Below are positions 8,597 through 16,428 of a stretch of 64,000 nt of DNA, in pieces. Source of the stretch: Stappia indica (GTDB lineage Bacteria > Pseudomonadota > Alphaproteobacteria > Rhizobiales > Stappiaceae). Location: positions 186,001 through 250,000 of the forward strand of contig NZ_MBQE01000003.1 in the NCBI RefSeq assembly GCF_001696535.1, given 5' to 3'. Within the stretch, counting starts at the first letter, position 1. Each line of letters starts with the position of its first letter. Under the pieces are notes generated by a model. That model did not search any database. It was not told the DNA's origin and saw only the letters and a program-made list of their open reading frames with translations. The position numbers and the translations under genes were made by a program.

Positions 8597-9688
8597 TTAC
8601 TGGCCGGTCTTGACCCGGGTCCACTCGCGGGTGCGTGCCCGCATGGCCTGGGGCGACTTGGTGGTGGTGGTGAACAGCTTCTCGACGGTCTCCTCGCTCG
8701 GGTAGATCGCCGGATCGTCCAGCACTTCCTTGTCGACGAACTCCTGGCTCGCCTTGTTGCCGTTGGCGTAGAAGACGTAGTTGGTCGCCTTGGCGACGAC
8801 TTCCGGCTTCATGATGAAGTTGAGGAAGGCATGGGCCTCCTCCACATGCGGCGCGTCCGCCGGGATCGCCATGTTGTCGAACCACATCATCGCACCTTCC
8901 TTGGGGATGACGTATTCGACCGTGACGCCGTTATTGGCCTCCGAGGCGCGGTCGCGCGCCTGCAGCACGTCGCCGGACCAGCCCACGGCCAGGCAGATGT
9001 CGCCATTGGCCAGCGCGTTGATGTACTCCGACGAGTGGAACTTCTGGATGTAGGGACGGATCTTCATCAGAAGTTCGCCGGCCTTCTTGAAGTCTTCCGG
9101 ATCGCCGCTGTCGGGGTCGAGCCCGAGATAGTTCAGCGCTGCCGGAAAGATCTCGTCGGCGGTGTCGAGCAGGTGCACGCCGCAATCGGCGAACTTGGAG
9201 ATCACTTCCGGCTTGAAGATCATGTCCCAGCTGTCGAGCGGGGCGTCGGGCATGCGCTCCTTGATCTTGTCGACATTGTAGCCGAAGCCGGTGGTTCCCC
9301 ACATGTAGTTGATGGCGTGCTCGTTGCCCGGGTCGAACTTCTCGATGCGGCTGGAGATCTGCGGCCACATGTTCTTCAGGTTCGGCAGCTTCGACTTGTC
9401 GAGCTTCTGGAAGACGCCGGCCTGGATCTGGCGGCCGAGGAAGGTGCCGGTCGGCACGACGACGTCGTAGCCGGTCCCGCCGGCCAGCAGCTTGGTCTCC
9501 AGCATCTCGTTGCTGTCGAACACGTCGTAGACGACCTTGATGCCGGTCTCCTTGGTGAACTCCTCGAGCACGGACTCGTCGATATAGTCCGACCAGTTGT
9601 AGACGCGCACTTCCCGGTCCTGGGCGGATGCCGCGGTGGCGGCGATCACGCCGAGCATTGCGACGCTGGTGAACAGCAGCTTCTTCAT
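8597..9688 (-). CDS. potF: Putrescine/polyamine-binding periplasmic protein (PotF type)
   Basis: 363 residues with a signal peptide (MKKLLFTSVAMLGVIAATAASAQ, cut after about 22). The mature start REVRVYNWSDYIDESVLEEFTKETGI is the PotF/PotD signature; the NWSDYI segment lines the polyamine pocket in the known structures, and the WFDNMAIPADAPH segment near 285 also fits. It delivers polyamine to PotGHI. ATG at 9688. First gene of the operon, same strand as and 221 bases downstream of the puuA-like gene. Confidence 0.94.
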   Translation of the reverse strand: MKKLLFTSVAMLGVIAATAASAQDREVRVYNWSDYIDESVLEEFTKETGIKVVYDVFDSNEMLETKLLAGGTGYDVVVPTGTFLGRQIQAGVFQKLDKSKLPNLKNMWPQISSRIEKFDPGNEHAINYMWGTTGFGYNVDKIKERMPDAPLDSWDMIFKPEVISKFADCGVHLLDTADEIFPAALNYLGLDPDSGDPEDFKKAGELLMKIRPYIQKFHSSEYINALANGDICLAVGWSGDVLQARDRASEANNGVTVEYVIPKEGAMMWFDNMAIPADAPHVEEAHAFLNFIMKPEVVAKATNYVFYANGNKASQEFVDKEVLDDPAIYPSEETVEKLFTTTTKSPQAMRARTREWTRVKTGQ

Positions 9689-9909
9689 CAGTCCCTCCGT
9701 CTGGCCTTCGCCGGCGCGGCTCGCACCCCGGCCCCTGTCGTTTCCGGTTACGGACGCTGGGTCCCGTCCCGGATCGTGTCTTTCGTTCGGCCGCGTGCGG
9801 CCCCTCTGCCCCGCAGCCTAGAAGCGATGCCGTCCGTCCTCAAGAGAGCATCCGCGTCAATCTCCACGAACTGCCTTTGCGGACAGGCATTTCCCCAACC
9901 GCAGGCGCA

Positions 9910-11301
9910 TCACAGATATGTCTGACGCTCCAGCGACGAAATCTCGCGCCCGAATGCGAAGAGCTCGTGACGCTTGATATCGACCAGCACCTTGTGCATC
10001 TCCTCGCCGACCGCGTCCTTCATCCGCTGCGAGGCGGCGAAGGCGTCGATCGCCTCGTCCATCCACGGCGTCAGGCGCGGCGCGGTCTTCTCATAGGCAT
10101 TGCCGTCGACGGCCGGGGGCGGCGGCAATTCGCCGAGCACGCCCTGCATCATCCCGGCCAGCACGCCGGTCAGCACCAGATACGGATTGGCATCGGCGCC
10201 GGCGATCCGGTGCTCGATCCGCGCCGAGGCCGGCGTTCCGGCCGGCACGCGCAGGGCGACCGAGCGGTTGTCGTAGCCCCAGCAGATCGAGGTCGGCGCA
10301 TAGGAGCCCGGCTGCATCCGGCGGAAGCCGTTGAACGTGGAGACGAACAGGAGGTGCGCCTCCGGCATCGTGTCGAGCAGCCCGCGGATCGCGTAGCCGA
10401 GGCGCGTCTCGCCCGTCTCCGGATCGGCGAAGATGTTGCCCGTGCCGTCCTCCATCGAGACATGGACGTGCATGCCGTTGCCCGGCCATTCGACGAAGGG
10501 CTTGGCCATGAAGGAGGCCTTGAGATTGTGCTTGCGGGCAACGCCCGCGACCAGCCGGCGCAGCAGCACCGCATCGTCCGCGGCGCGCAAGGGATCGCGC
10601 TGGTAGTGCAGGTTGAGCTCGAACTGCCCGGGCGCTGCTTCCGATACCGCGGCATCTGCCGGAATGTCCTGCGCATCGGCAGAGCGGCGGATCTCGTCGA
10701 CCAGCGGCATCAAGGCCTCAAGGTCCGACAGCGCATACATGTTCTGCCGCGCCGGACCGAGATGGGTGGAGAAGATCGGCGTCGGCGCGCTGCTCCAGTC
10801 GCCGTCGTCCTTGTCTTCGAACAGATAGAACTCCAGCTCGAAGGCTGCCGTCGCCGTCAGCCCGTGCTCGCCCAGCCGGTTGGCCATGCGGGCCAGCACG
10901 TGGCGCGGATCGCACATGAAGGCGGTGCCGTCGCGGTCGTGCATCGACAGCAGCACCTGCGCCGTCGGACGCTCGGCCCAGGGCACGGCGCGCAGCGAAC
11001 CGGGCACCGGCCAGCACACGCCGTCCTTGTCGCCGGTCTCGATGTGCATTCCGGTCTCTTCGACCTCACGGCCCCACACGTCGAGGCCGAACAGCGAGAA
11101 GGGCAGGGCGACGCCGCTCTCGAACACCTTGCGCAGCGCGCTTCCGGGCAGCCACTTGCCGCGCAGGACCCCGTTGCTGTCGGGCAGGATCACCTCCAGC
11201 GTGTCGAGGTCCGGATATTCCGCCTCGAAGCGGGCCACTTCTTCCTGCCAGTCGACGCCGCCGGCCGGGCGCTGCCAGGCCGTGCGATGGGTCTGCAACA
11301 T
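9910..11301 (-). CDS. puuA: Gamma-glutamylputrescine synthetase-like (glutamine synthetase family), copy 1
   Basis: 463 residues of the glutamine synthetase fold: N-terminal beta-grasp (about 25-125, LEVILPDSNGVLRGKWLP) then the catalytic domain with ELEFYLFED, NLHYQRDPL and NGMHVHVSMED metal and ammonia-site motifs, and RIEHRIAGADANPYL near 370. PuuA ligates glutamate to putrescine using ATP, the first step of the Puu pathway. It sits upstream of potF on the same strand and may be read together with it. A GTGATCAC palindrome lies 57 bases before the ATG, so it is probably under the adjacent GntR regulator. True substrate could be another amine. Confidence 0.85.
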   Translation of the reverse strand: MLQTHRTAWQRPAGGVDWQEEVARFEAEYPDLDTLEVILPDSNGVLRGKWLPGSALRKVFESGVALPFSLFGLDVWGREVEETGMHIETGDKDGVCWPVPGSLRAVPWAERPTAQVLLSMHDRDGTAFMCDPRHVLARMANRLGEHGLTATAAFELEFYLFEDKDDGDWSSAPTPIFSTHLGPARQNMYALSDLEALMPLVDEIRRSADAQDIPADAAVSEAAPGQFELNLHYQRDPLRAADDAVLLRRLVAGVARKHNLKASFMAKPFVEWPGNGMHVHVSMEDGTGNIFADPETGETRLGYAIRGLLDTMPEAHLLFVSTFNGFRRMQPGSYAPTSICWGYDNRSVALRVPAGTPASARIEHRIAGADANPYLVLTGVLAGMMQGVLGELPPPPAVDGNAYEKTAPRLTPWMDEAIDAFAASQRMKDAVGEEMHKVLVDIKRHELFAFGREISSLERQTYL

Positions 11302-11356
11302 CAGATCCTCCAGGGCGCGAACCTGTCGTTCGCGCGAATTGCTGTTTACGCAAAAA

Positions 11357-11365
11357 TGTGATCAC
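11357..11365. promoter_or_regulatory. Candidate GntR operator before puuA copy 1
   Basis: TGTGATCAC, preceded by AAAAA, lies between the divergent puuA copy 1 and the GntR gene. The same AAAATGTGATCAC string recurs at 12149-12160 before the second synthetase. The GT-N4-AC core fits the FadR-subfamily operator pattern. Confidence 0.7.
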
Positions 11366-11409
11366 GTAGCGGCAAGGCTGTCAAGCAAGGCCGGGAGGAA
11401 CCAAGGAAA

Positions 11410-12126
11410 ATGGCTGGCCAAAGCCGCCCGCAACAGGTGAAGGACGCGCAGGAGACTGCCGCCGCGCCCGGCCGGCATTCGCTGCGCGACACGGTCGAGG
11501 AGGCGCTGCGCGAGGCGCTGCTGACCGGGCGTTTCGTCCCCGGACGGGCCGTGACGCTGCGCGGTCTGGCGCAGGAGCTGAAGGTCAGCCCGATGCCGGT
11601 GCGCGAGGCGGTGCGGACGATGGCGGCCGGCCATGCGCTGGAAATCCGCGCCAACGGGCGCATCCAGGTGCCGACGATGACGCCGCCGCGCCTTGCCGAG
11701 ATCGTCAAGGCGCGCCTGCTGCTGGAGCCGGAGCTGGCGCAGGCTGCGGCAGCGCAACTGGGGCCGCGCGATGCGGCGCGGCTTGCCGCGATCGACGACC
11801 GGATCGACGCCAGCCTCGATGGCGGCGACGCGGAAACCTACATGCGTCTCAACCATTCCTTTCATTTCGCGATCTATCGTGCGGCAGGCTCGCAGGTGCT
11901 GCTGCCCCTTGTCGAAAGTCTGTGGTTGCAGTTCGCCCCGTTCATGCGCACCGTCTACGGGCGGGTGGGAACGTCGGCCCTCGTCGATCACCACAAGGAG
12001 GCGATCGACGCCGTGCGGGCCCGCGATGCCGCAGCCCTGCGCGAGGCGGTGGCGGCGGACATCCGCTGCGGAATGGACCTGCTCGACACCGGGCTTCCCG
12101 ATGGCGGGCCGTCGGTTGCCGAATGA
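11410..12126 (+). CDS. GntR-family regulator, FCD (FadR-subfamily) type
   Basis: 238 residues: an N-terminal winged helix (about 25-90; LAQELKVSPMPVREAVRTM is the recognition part) and a C-terminal FCD ligand domain (about 100-225) with the metal-binding His pattern typified by LNHSFHFAIYRAAGS. It sits between two putative gamma-glutamylputrescine synthetase genes, and both have the same palindrome upstream, so it probably controls putrescine use. Ligand might be putrescine or a pathway intermediate. ATG at 11410 follows AAGGAAA closely. Family assignment is secure; target assignment is inference. Confidence 0.9.
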   Translation: MAGQSRPQQVKDAQETAAAPGRHSLRDTVEEALREALLTGRFVPGRAVTLRGLAQELKVSPMPVREAVRTMAAGHALEIRANGRIQVPTMTPPRLAEIVKARLLLEPELAQAAAAQLGPRDAARLAAIDDRIDASLDGGDAETYMRLNHSFHFAIYRAAGSQVLLPLVESLWLQFAPFMRTVYGRVGTSALVDHHKEAIDAVRARDAAALREAVAADIRCGMDLLDTGLPDGGPSVAE

Positions 12127-12148
12127 TCGCCGGCGATTGACTCGATGA

Positions 12149-12161
12149 AAATGTGATCACA
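12149..12161. promoter_or_regulatory. Candidate GntR operator before the puu catabolic genes
   Basis: The perfect palindrome TGTGATCACA (12152-12161) in an A-rich context (AAAATGTGATCACAAAAT overall) lies 75 bases before the GTG start of the second synthetase. It matches the site at 11357. Its position ending 3 bases before an ATG at 12164 argues against that ATG being the real start. Confidence 0.75.
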
Positions 12162-12235
12162 AAATGCAGCGATGCGGTGAGGAGGCGGGCAGGTGCCCGC
12201 TGCCCCGCATGCCCTGCGCCCGAAAGGCGAGACCC

Positions 12236-13633
12236 GTGAGCAAGAAGAAGAAATCCGCACCGAAGATTGCCAGCCGCCGGGGCGTCGAGAGCTTCGACGC
12301 GGCCCAGCTGTGGCTGTCCGAGCGCGGGATCGAGGACATCGAGTGCATCGTGCCCGACCTTGCCGGCGTGGCGCGCGGCAAGATGATGCCGACGGAGAAA
12401 TTCTTCTCCGGCCCGGTGATGACGATGCCCGCCTCGATCTTCGCCCAGACCATTTCCGGCGACTATCCGCCGGACGACGAGCGGTTCCAGCACAACACCA
12501 CCGACGGCGACCTGTTCTTCCGCGCCGACTATTCGACGCTGACCGCCGTGCCCTGGGAAAGCGACCCGACCGCCCAGCTGATCCACGACGCCTATACCCG
12601 CGAGGGCATTCCGGTGGAGACGGCGCCGCGCAACGTGCTGAAGCGCGTGCTGCAGCTCTACGAGGACGAGGGCTGGGCGCCGCTGGTCGCCCCGGAGATG
12701 GAGTTCTACCTCGTCCGCCCGAACACCGATCCGGACTATCCGCTGGAGCCGCCGACGGGCCGCTCGGGCCGGCCGGAGGTCGGCCGCCAGTCCTATTCGA
12801 TTTCCGCGCTCAACGAGTTCGACGACCTGATCGACGACATCTACGACCTGTCGGAGGCGCAGGGCCTGGAGATCGACACGCTGATCCACGAGGAGGGCGC
12901 CGCGCAGATGGAGATCAATCTCCGGCACGGCCATCCGCTCGAGCTTGCCGATCAGGTGTTCCTGTTCAAGCGCACGATCCGCGAGGCGGCGCTGCGCCAC
13001 GACATGTACGCCACCTTCATGGCCAAGCCGATGTCGAACCAGCCCGGCTCGTCCATGCACATCCATCAGTCGGTGATGGACGCGGACAAGGGCACCAACA
13101 TCTTCTCGCGCGACGACGGCGAGCCGACCAGCGAGTTCCTGTCCTTCATCGCCGGCCACCAGGCCTATCTGCCGGCGGTGACCTGCATCCTGGCGCCTTA
13201 CGTGAACTCCTACCGCCGCTTCACCCGCGGCACCACGGCGCCGGTCAACGTGCACTGGGGCTACGACAACCGGACGGTGGGCCTGCGCGTGCCGAACTCC
13301 AAGCCCGGCGCCCGCCGGCTCGAGAACCGCGTTCCCTCGTCCGACGCCAATCCGTATCTGGCCATCGCCGCCTCGCTCGCTTGCGGCTATCTCGGCATCA
13401 AGCAGCGCCTGACGCCGGACGAGCCGCGCAGCGGCAACTTCAGCGAGGACATGCACGCCCTGCCGCGCGGCCTGCTGGAAGCGGTGGCGCTGTTCGGCGA
13501 GTGCGAGGAGCTGATCGACGTGTTCGGCGAGAAGTTCGTCGCCACCTACCGCGCCATCAAGCAGGAAGAATTCGAGACCTTCATGAAGGTCATCAGCCCA
13601 TGGGAGCGGGAGTACCTGCTGCTCAACGTCTGA
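12236..13633 (+). CDS. puuA: Gamma-glutamylputrescine synthetase-like (glutamine synthetase family), copy 2
   Basis: 465 residues from GTG (SKKKKSAPKIASRRG, a basic N-terminus). It carries the same glutamine synthetase motifs as copy 1: EMEFYLVRPN, INLRHGHPLELADQV, GSSMHIHQS and RLENRVPSSDANPYLAIA. It would glutamylate putrescine with ATP. I prefer GTG at 12236 because an in-frame ATG at 12164 touches the operator and has no ribosome site. It opens a run puuA-aminotransferase-oxidoreductase with short gaps (57 and 34 bases). The two copies are clearly different proteins, so they may prefer different amines. Confidence 0.87.
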   Translation: MSKKKKSAPKIASRRGVESFDAAQLWLSERGIEDIECIVPDLAGVARGKMMPTEKFFSGPVMTMPASIFAQTISGDYPPDDERFQHNTTDGDLFFRADYSTLTAVPWESDPTAQLIHDAYTREGIPVETAPRNVLKRVLQLYEDEGWAPLVAPEMEFYLVRPNTDPDYPLEPPTGRSGRPEVGRQSYSISALNEFDDLIDDIYDLSEAQGLEIDTLIHEEGAAQMEINLRHGHPLELADQVFLFKRTIREAALRHDMYATFMAKPMSNQPGSSMHIHQSVMDADKGTNIFSRDDGEPTSEFLSFIAGHQAYLPAVTCILAPYVNSYRRFTRGTTAPVNVHWGYDNRTVGLRVPNSKPGARRLENRVPSSDANPYLAIAASLACGYLGIKQRLTPDEPRSGNFSEDMHALPRGLLEAVALFGECEELIDVFGEKFVATYRAIKQEEFETFMKVISPWEREYLLLNV

Positions 13634-13690
13634 CGCGCGCGTCTGGCGGGGCAAAGAGATCGACAACCAGAAAAACCGGGAGACGCCACC

Positions 13691-15088
13691 ATGACCGGTG
13701 CCTCGAACCTTTACCCGACCGCCGACCTGCGCGCCCGCGACGCTGCACATCACTTCCACCCCTTCACCGACACGGGTGCGCTGAACCGGGAGGGCGTGCG
13801 CGTCATCACCTCGGCCGAGGGCGTGTGGCTGACCGACAGCGACGGCAACCGCTATCTCGACGGCATGGCCGGCCTTTGGTGCTGCCAGGTCGGGCACGGC
13901 CGCGGCGAGATCGTCGACGCGGTCGAGAAGCAGATGCGCGAGCTCGACTATTACAACACCTTCTTCAAGACCAGCCATCCGCCGGTCATCGCCCTGTCGG
14001 AGCGCCTGGCGCAGCTCAGCCCGCCGCAGTTCAACCGCGTGTTCTTCACCTCCTCCGGCTCGGAGGCGAACGACACCGTGTTCCGCATGGTCCGCACCTA
14101 TTGGGACCTGATGGGCAAGCCGGAGAAGAAGACGATCATCGGCCGCTGGAACGGCTATCACGGCTCCACGCTGGCCGGCACCAGCCTCGGCGGCATGACC
14201 GGTATGCATGCGCAGGGCGACCTGCCGGTGCCCGGCGTCCATCACATCCCCCAGCCCTACTGGTTCGGCGAAGGCGGCGAGATGTCGCCGGACGAGTTCG
14301 GCCTGTGGGCGGCACGCGAGCTGGAGCGCGCCATCGACGTCCTCGGCGAGGGCAAGGTGGCAGCGTTCATAGCCGAGCCGATCCAGGGCGCGGGCGGGGT
14401 CATCATCCCGCCGGACAGCTACTGGCCGGAAGTCGCCCGCATCTGCCGCGAGCGCGACATCCTGTTGGTCGCCGACGAGGTGATCTGCGGTTTCGGGCGC
14501 CTCGGCAGCTGGTTCGGCTCGCAGCATTACGGCATCGAGCCGGACCTGATGCCGATCGCCAAGGGCCTGTCCTCCGGCTACCTGCCGATCGGCGGGGTGA
14601 TGATCGCCGACCGGGTGGCCGAGGCCTTCATCGACAAGGGCGGCGAGTTCTATCACGGCTACACCTATTCCGGTCATCCGGCCTGCTGCGCGGCGGCGCT
14701 TGCCAATCTCGACATCATGGTGCGCGAGCGGCTGGTCGAGCGGGTGGCCGACGATATCGGCCCCTATCTGCAGCAACGCTGGAAGGCTTTGGGCGACCAT
14801 CCGCTGGTCGGCGAGGCGCGCATGGTCGGTCTCGTCGGCGCGCTGGAGCTGGTGCCGGCCAAGGGCGACCGCTCGCGCAAGTTTGCGCCGGTCGGCGAGG
14901 TCGGCACGCTCTGCCGCGACATCTCCTTCGGCAACGGCCTGGTCATGCGCGCGGTGCGCGACAGCATGATCATCTCGCCGCCTCTGGTGCTGACCCACGA
15001 AGAGGCGGACGAACTCGTCGCCCGGGCCGCCCGCACGCTCGACGAGACCTATGCAGCGCTGAAGAAGGACGGCCGGCTCGCAGCTTGA
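13691..15088 (+). CDS. Class III aminotransferase, probably putrescine/omega-amine:pyruvate (SpuC-like)
   Basis: 465 residues of the fold-type I PLP class III aminotransferase family. Visible motifs: SSGSEANDTVFRM (phosphate-binding), RWNGYHGST, FIAEPIQGAGGVIIPP, LVADEVICGFGR (PLP ring Asp) and the Schiff-base lysine in PIAKGLSSGYLPIGG near 291. Family members move amino groups from putrescine or other diamines to pyruvate. ATG at 13691 has a CGGGAGACGCC ribosome region. Placement between PuuA and a PuuB-like oxidase means it may act on putrescine directly or on 4-aminobutyrate later in the route; the sequence alone does not decide. Confidence 0.85.
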   Translation: MTGASNLYPTADLRARDAAHHFHPFTDTGALNREGVRVITSAEGVWLTDSDGNRYLDGMAGLWCCQVGHGRGEIVDAVEKQMRELDYYNTFFKTSHPPVIALSERLAQLSPPQFNRVFFTSSGSEANDTVFRMVRTYWDLMGKPEKKTIIGRWNGYHGSTLAGTSLGGMTGMHAQGDLPVPGVHHIPQPYWFGEGGEMSPDEFGLWAARELERAIDVLGEGKVAAFIAEPIQGAGGVIIPPDSYWPEVARICRERDILLVADEVICGFGRLGSWFGSQHYGIEPDLMPIAKGLSSGYLPIGGVMIADRVAEAFIDKGGEFYHGYTYSGHPACCAAALANLDIMVRERLVERVADDIGPYLQQRWKALGDHPLVGEARMVGLVGALELVPAKGDRSRKFAPVGEVGTLCRDISFGNGLVMRAVRDSMIISPPLVLTHEEADELVARAARTLDETYAALKKDGRLAA

Positions 15089-15122
15089 GGCGCGCTGCAC
15101 ACCAGACCGCGGGGAGGCGGAC

Positions 15123-16415
15123 GTGACCGAGATCGCCCATGCCCATGCTCCGTCCTACTACGCGACCAGCGCCGAGGACCGCCCCGTCCGCCCGGCGCTG
15201 GCCGGCACGATCCAGGCGGACGTCGCCATCGTCGGCGGCGGCTTCACCGGCCTCAACGCGGCGATCACCCTTGCCGAGGCGGGCCGTTCGGTCGTTCTGA
15301 TCGAGCAGAACCGCATCGGCTGGGGCGCCAGCGGGCGCAACGGCGGCCAGTTGCACAGCGGCCAGAGGCGCGACCAGGCCTATCTGGAAAAGCAGTACGG
15401 TCTCGACACCGCCCGCAGGCTTTGGACCTTCGCCGAGGAGGCCAAGGCCCTGTTGCACGACCGGGTGCAGCGCTTCGGCATCGACTGCGACTGGACGGAA
15501 GGTCTGATCCACGCCGCCCACAAGGAGCGGTTCGTTGCCGAGGAATGGGACTATGCCGAAAAGCTCGCCCGCGACTACGGCTATGACGCGGTCACGCCGC
15601 TCGACCGGGCGCAGCTGACGGCGGCCATCGGCACCAAGCGGTATTACGGCGGCGTGCGCGACGGCGGGGCAGGGCACCTGCATCCGCTGAAGCTGGCACA
15701 GGGGCTGGCAGATGCGGCGGAAGCGGCCGGCGTCGTGCTGCATGAGGCGACTCGTGCCGTCTCCCTGCGCCACGAGGGCGGCCGGGTTCTGGTCGGCAGC
15801 GGGCAGGGCGAGATCGACGCCGGCAGCGTGCTGCTGGCCGGCAACGGCTATCTCGCGGGGCTCGACCGGGACAGCGAAGCCCGGGTCATGCCGATCAACA
15901 ACTACATCCTGACCACCGAGCCGCTGTCGCGCGAGGCGGCCGATCATCTGATTCCCGGCCGCGAGGCGGTCTCCGACAGCCGTTTCGTCGTCTATTACTG
16001 GCGCCTGACCCGCGACCTGCGGCTGCTGTTCGGCGGCGGCGAGACCTATCGGCGCGGTTTTCCGCCGGACCTGCGCGCGTTCGTGCGCTCGCATTTGAGC
16101 AATGTCTATCCGCAGCTTGCGACCGCGCCCGTCTCCCATGCCTGGGGCGGCACGCTCGGCGTCACGACCTCGCGCATGCCGTGCCTGCGGCGCACGGCGC
16201 CGGGCGTCTATGTCGCGGCAGGTTTTTCCGGCCACGGTGTCGCGATGGCCGGCTTTTGCGGCCATGCGGCGGCCTGCGCCATGCTGGGCGACGATGAACG
16301 GTTCGACGTGTTCGAGAAGCTTTCGCCGCCGAAGTTCCCCGGCGGGCGGGCGTTCCGCTGGCCGATTCTGGTGCTGGCGATGAGTTGGTTCGCCCTGCGC
16401 GACCGGCTCTGGTAG
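15123..16415 (+). CDS. puuB: FAD-dependent oxidoreductase, gamma-glutamylputrescine oxidase-like
   Basis: 430 residues with a DAO-type FAD fold: N-terminal dinucleotide motif VAIVGGGFTGLNAAITLAEAG (about 33-53), then GWGASGRNGGQLHSGQRRD, the PuuB/OrdL signature, and a C-terminal FAD segment GVYVAAGFSGHGVAMAGFCG. PuuB oxidises gamma-glutamylputrescine to the aldehyde with H2O2 release. GTG at 15123 follows GGGGAGGCGGAC. It is the last gene of the puu run and ends 13 bases from the convergent iron permease gene. The aldehyde dehydrogenase and the gamma-Glu-GABA hydrolase of the route are not in this window. Confidence 0.85.
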   Translation: MTEIAHAHAPSYYATSAEDRPVRPALAGTIQADVAIVGGGFTGLNAAITLAEAGRSVVLIEQNRIGWGASGRNGGQLHSGQRRDQAYLEKQYGLDTARRLWTFAEEAKALLHDRVQRFGIDCDWTEGLIHAAHKERFVAEEWDYAEKLARDYGYDAVTPLDRAQLTAAIGTKRYYGGVRDGGAGHLHPLKLAQGLADAAEAAGVVLHEATRAVSLRHEGGRVLVGSGQGEIDAGSVLLAGNGYLAGLDRDSEARVMPINNYILTTEPLSREAADHLIPGREAVSDSRFVVYYWRLTRDLRLLFGGGETYRRGFPPDLRAFVRSHLSNVYPQLATAPVSHAWGGTLGVTTSRMPCLRRTAPGVYVAAGFSGHGVAMAGFCGHAAACAMLGDDERFDVFEKLSPPKFPGGRAFRWPILVLAMSWFALRDRLW

Positions 16416-16428
16416 CCGGCCGGAGCCG

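Noticed and set aside
11942-15100. Open frame of 1052 codons on the minus strand, antisense to the puu genes
   Set aside because: It mirrors the third-position GC bias of the plus-strand genes, is rich in Arg/His/Ala without domain motifs, and overlaps four well-supported genes.
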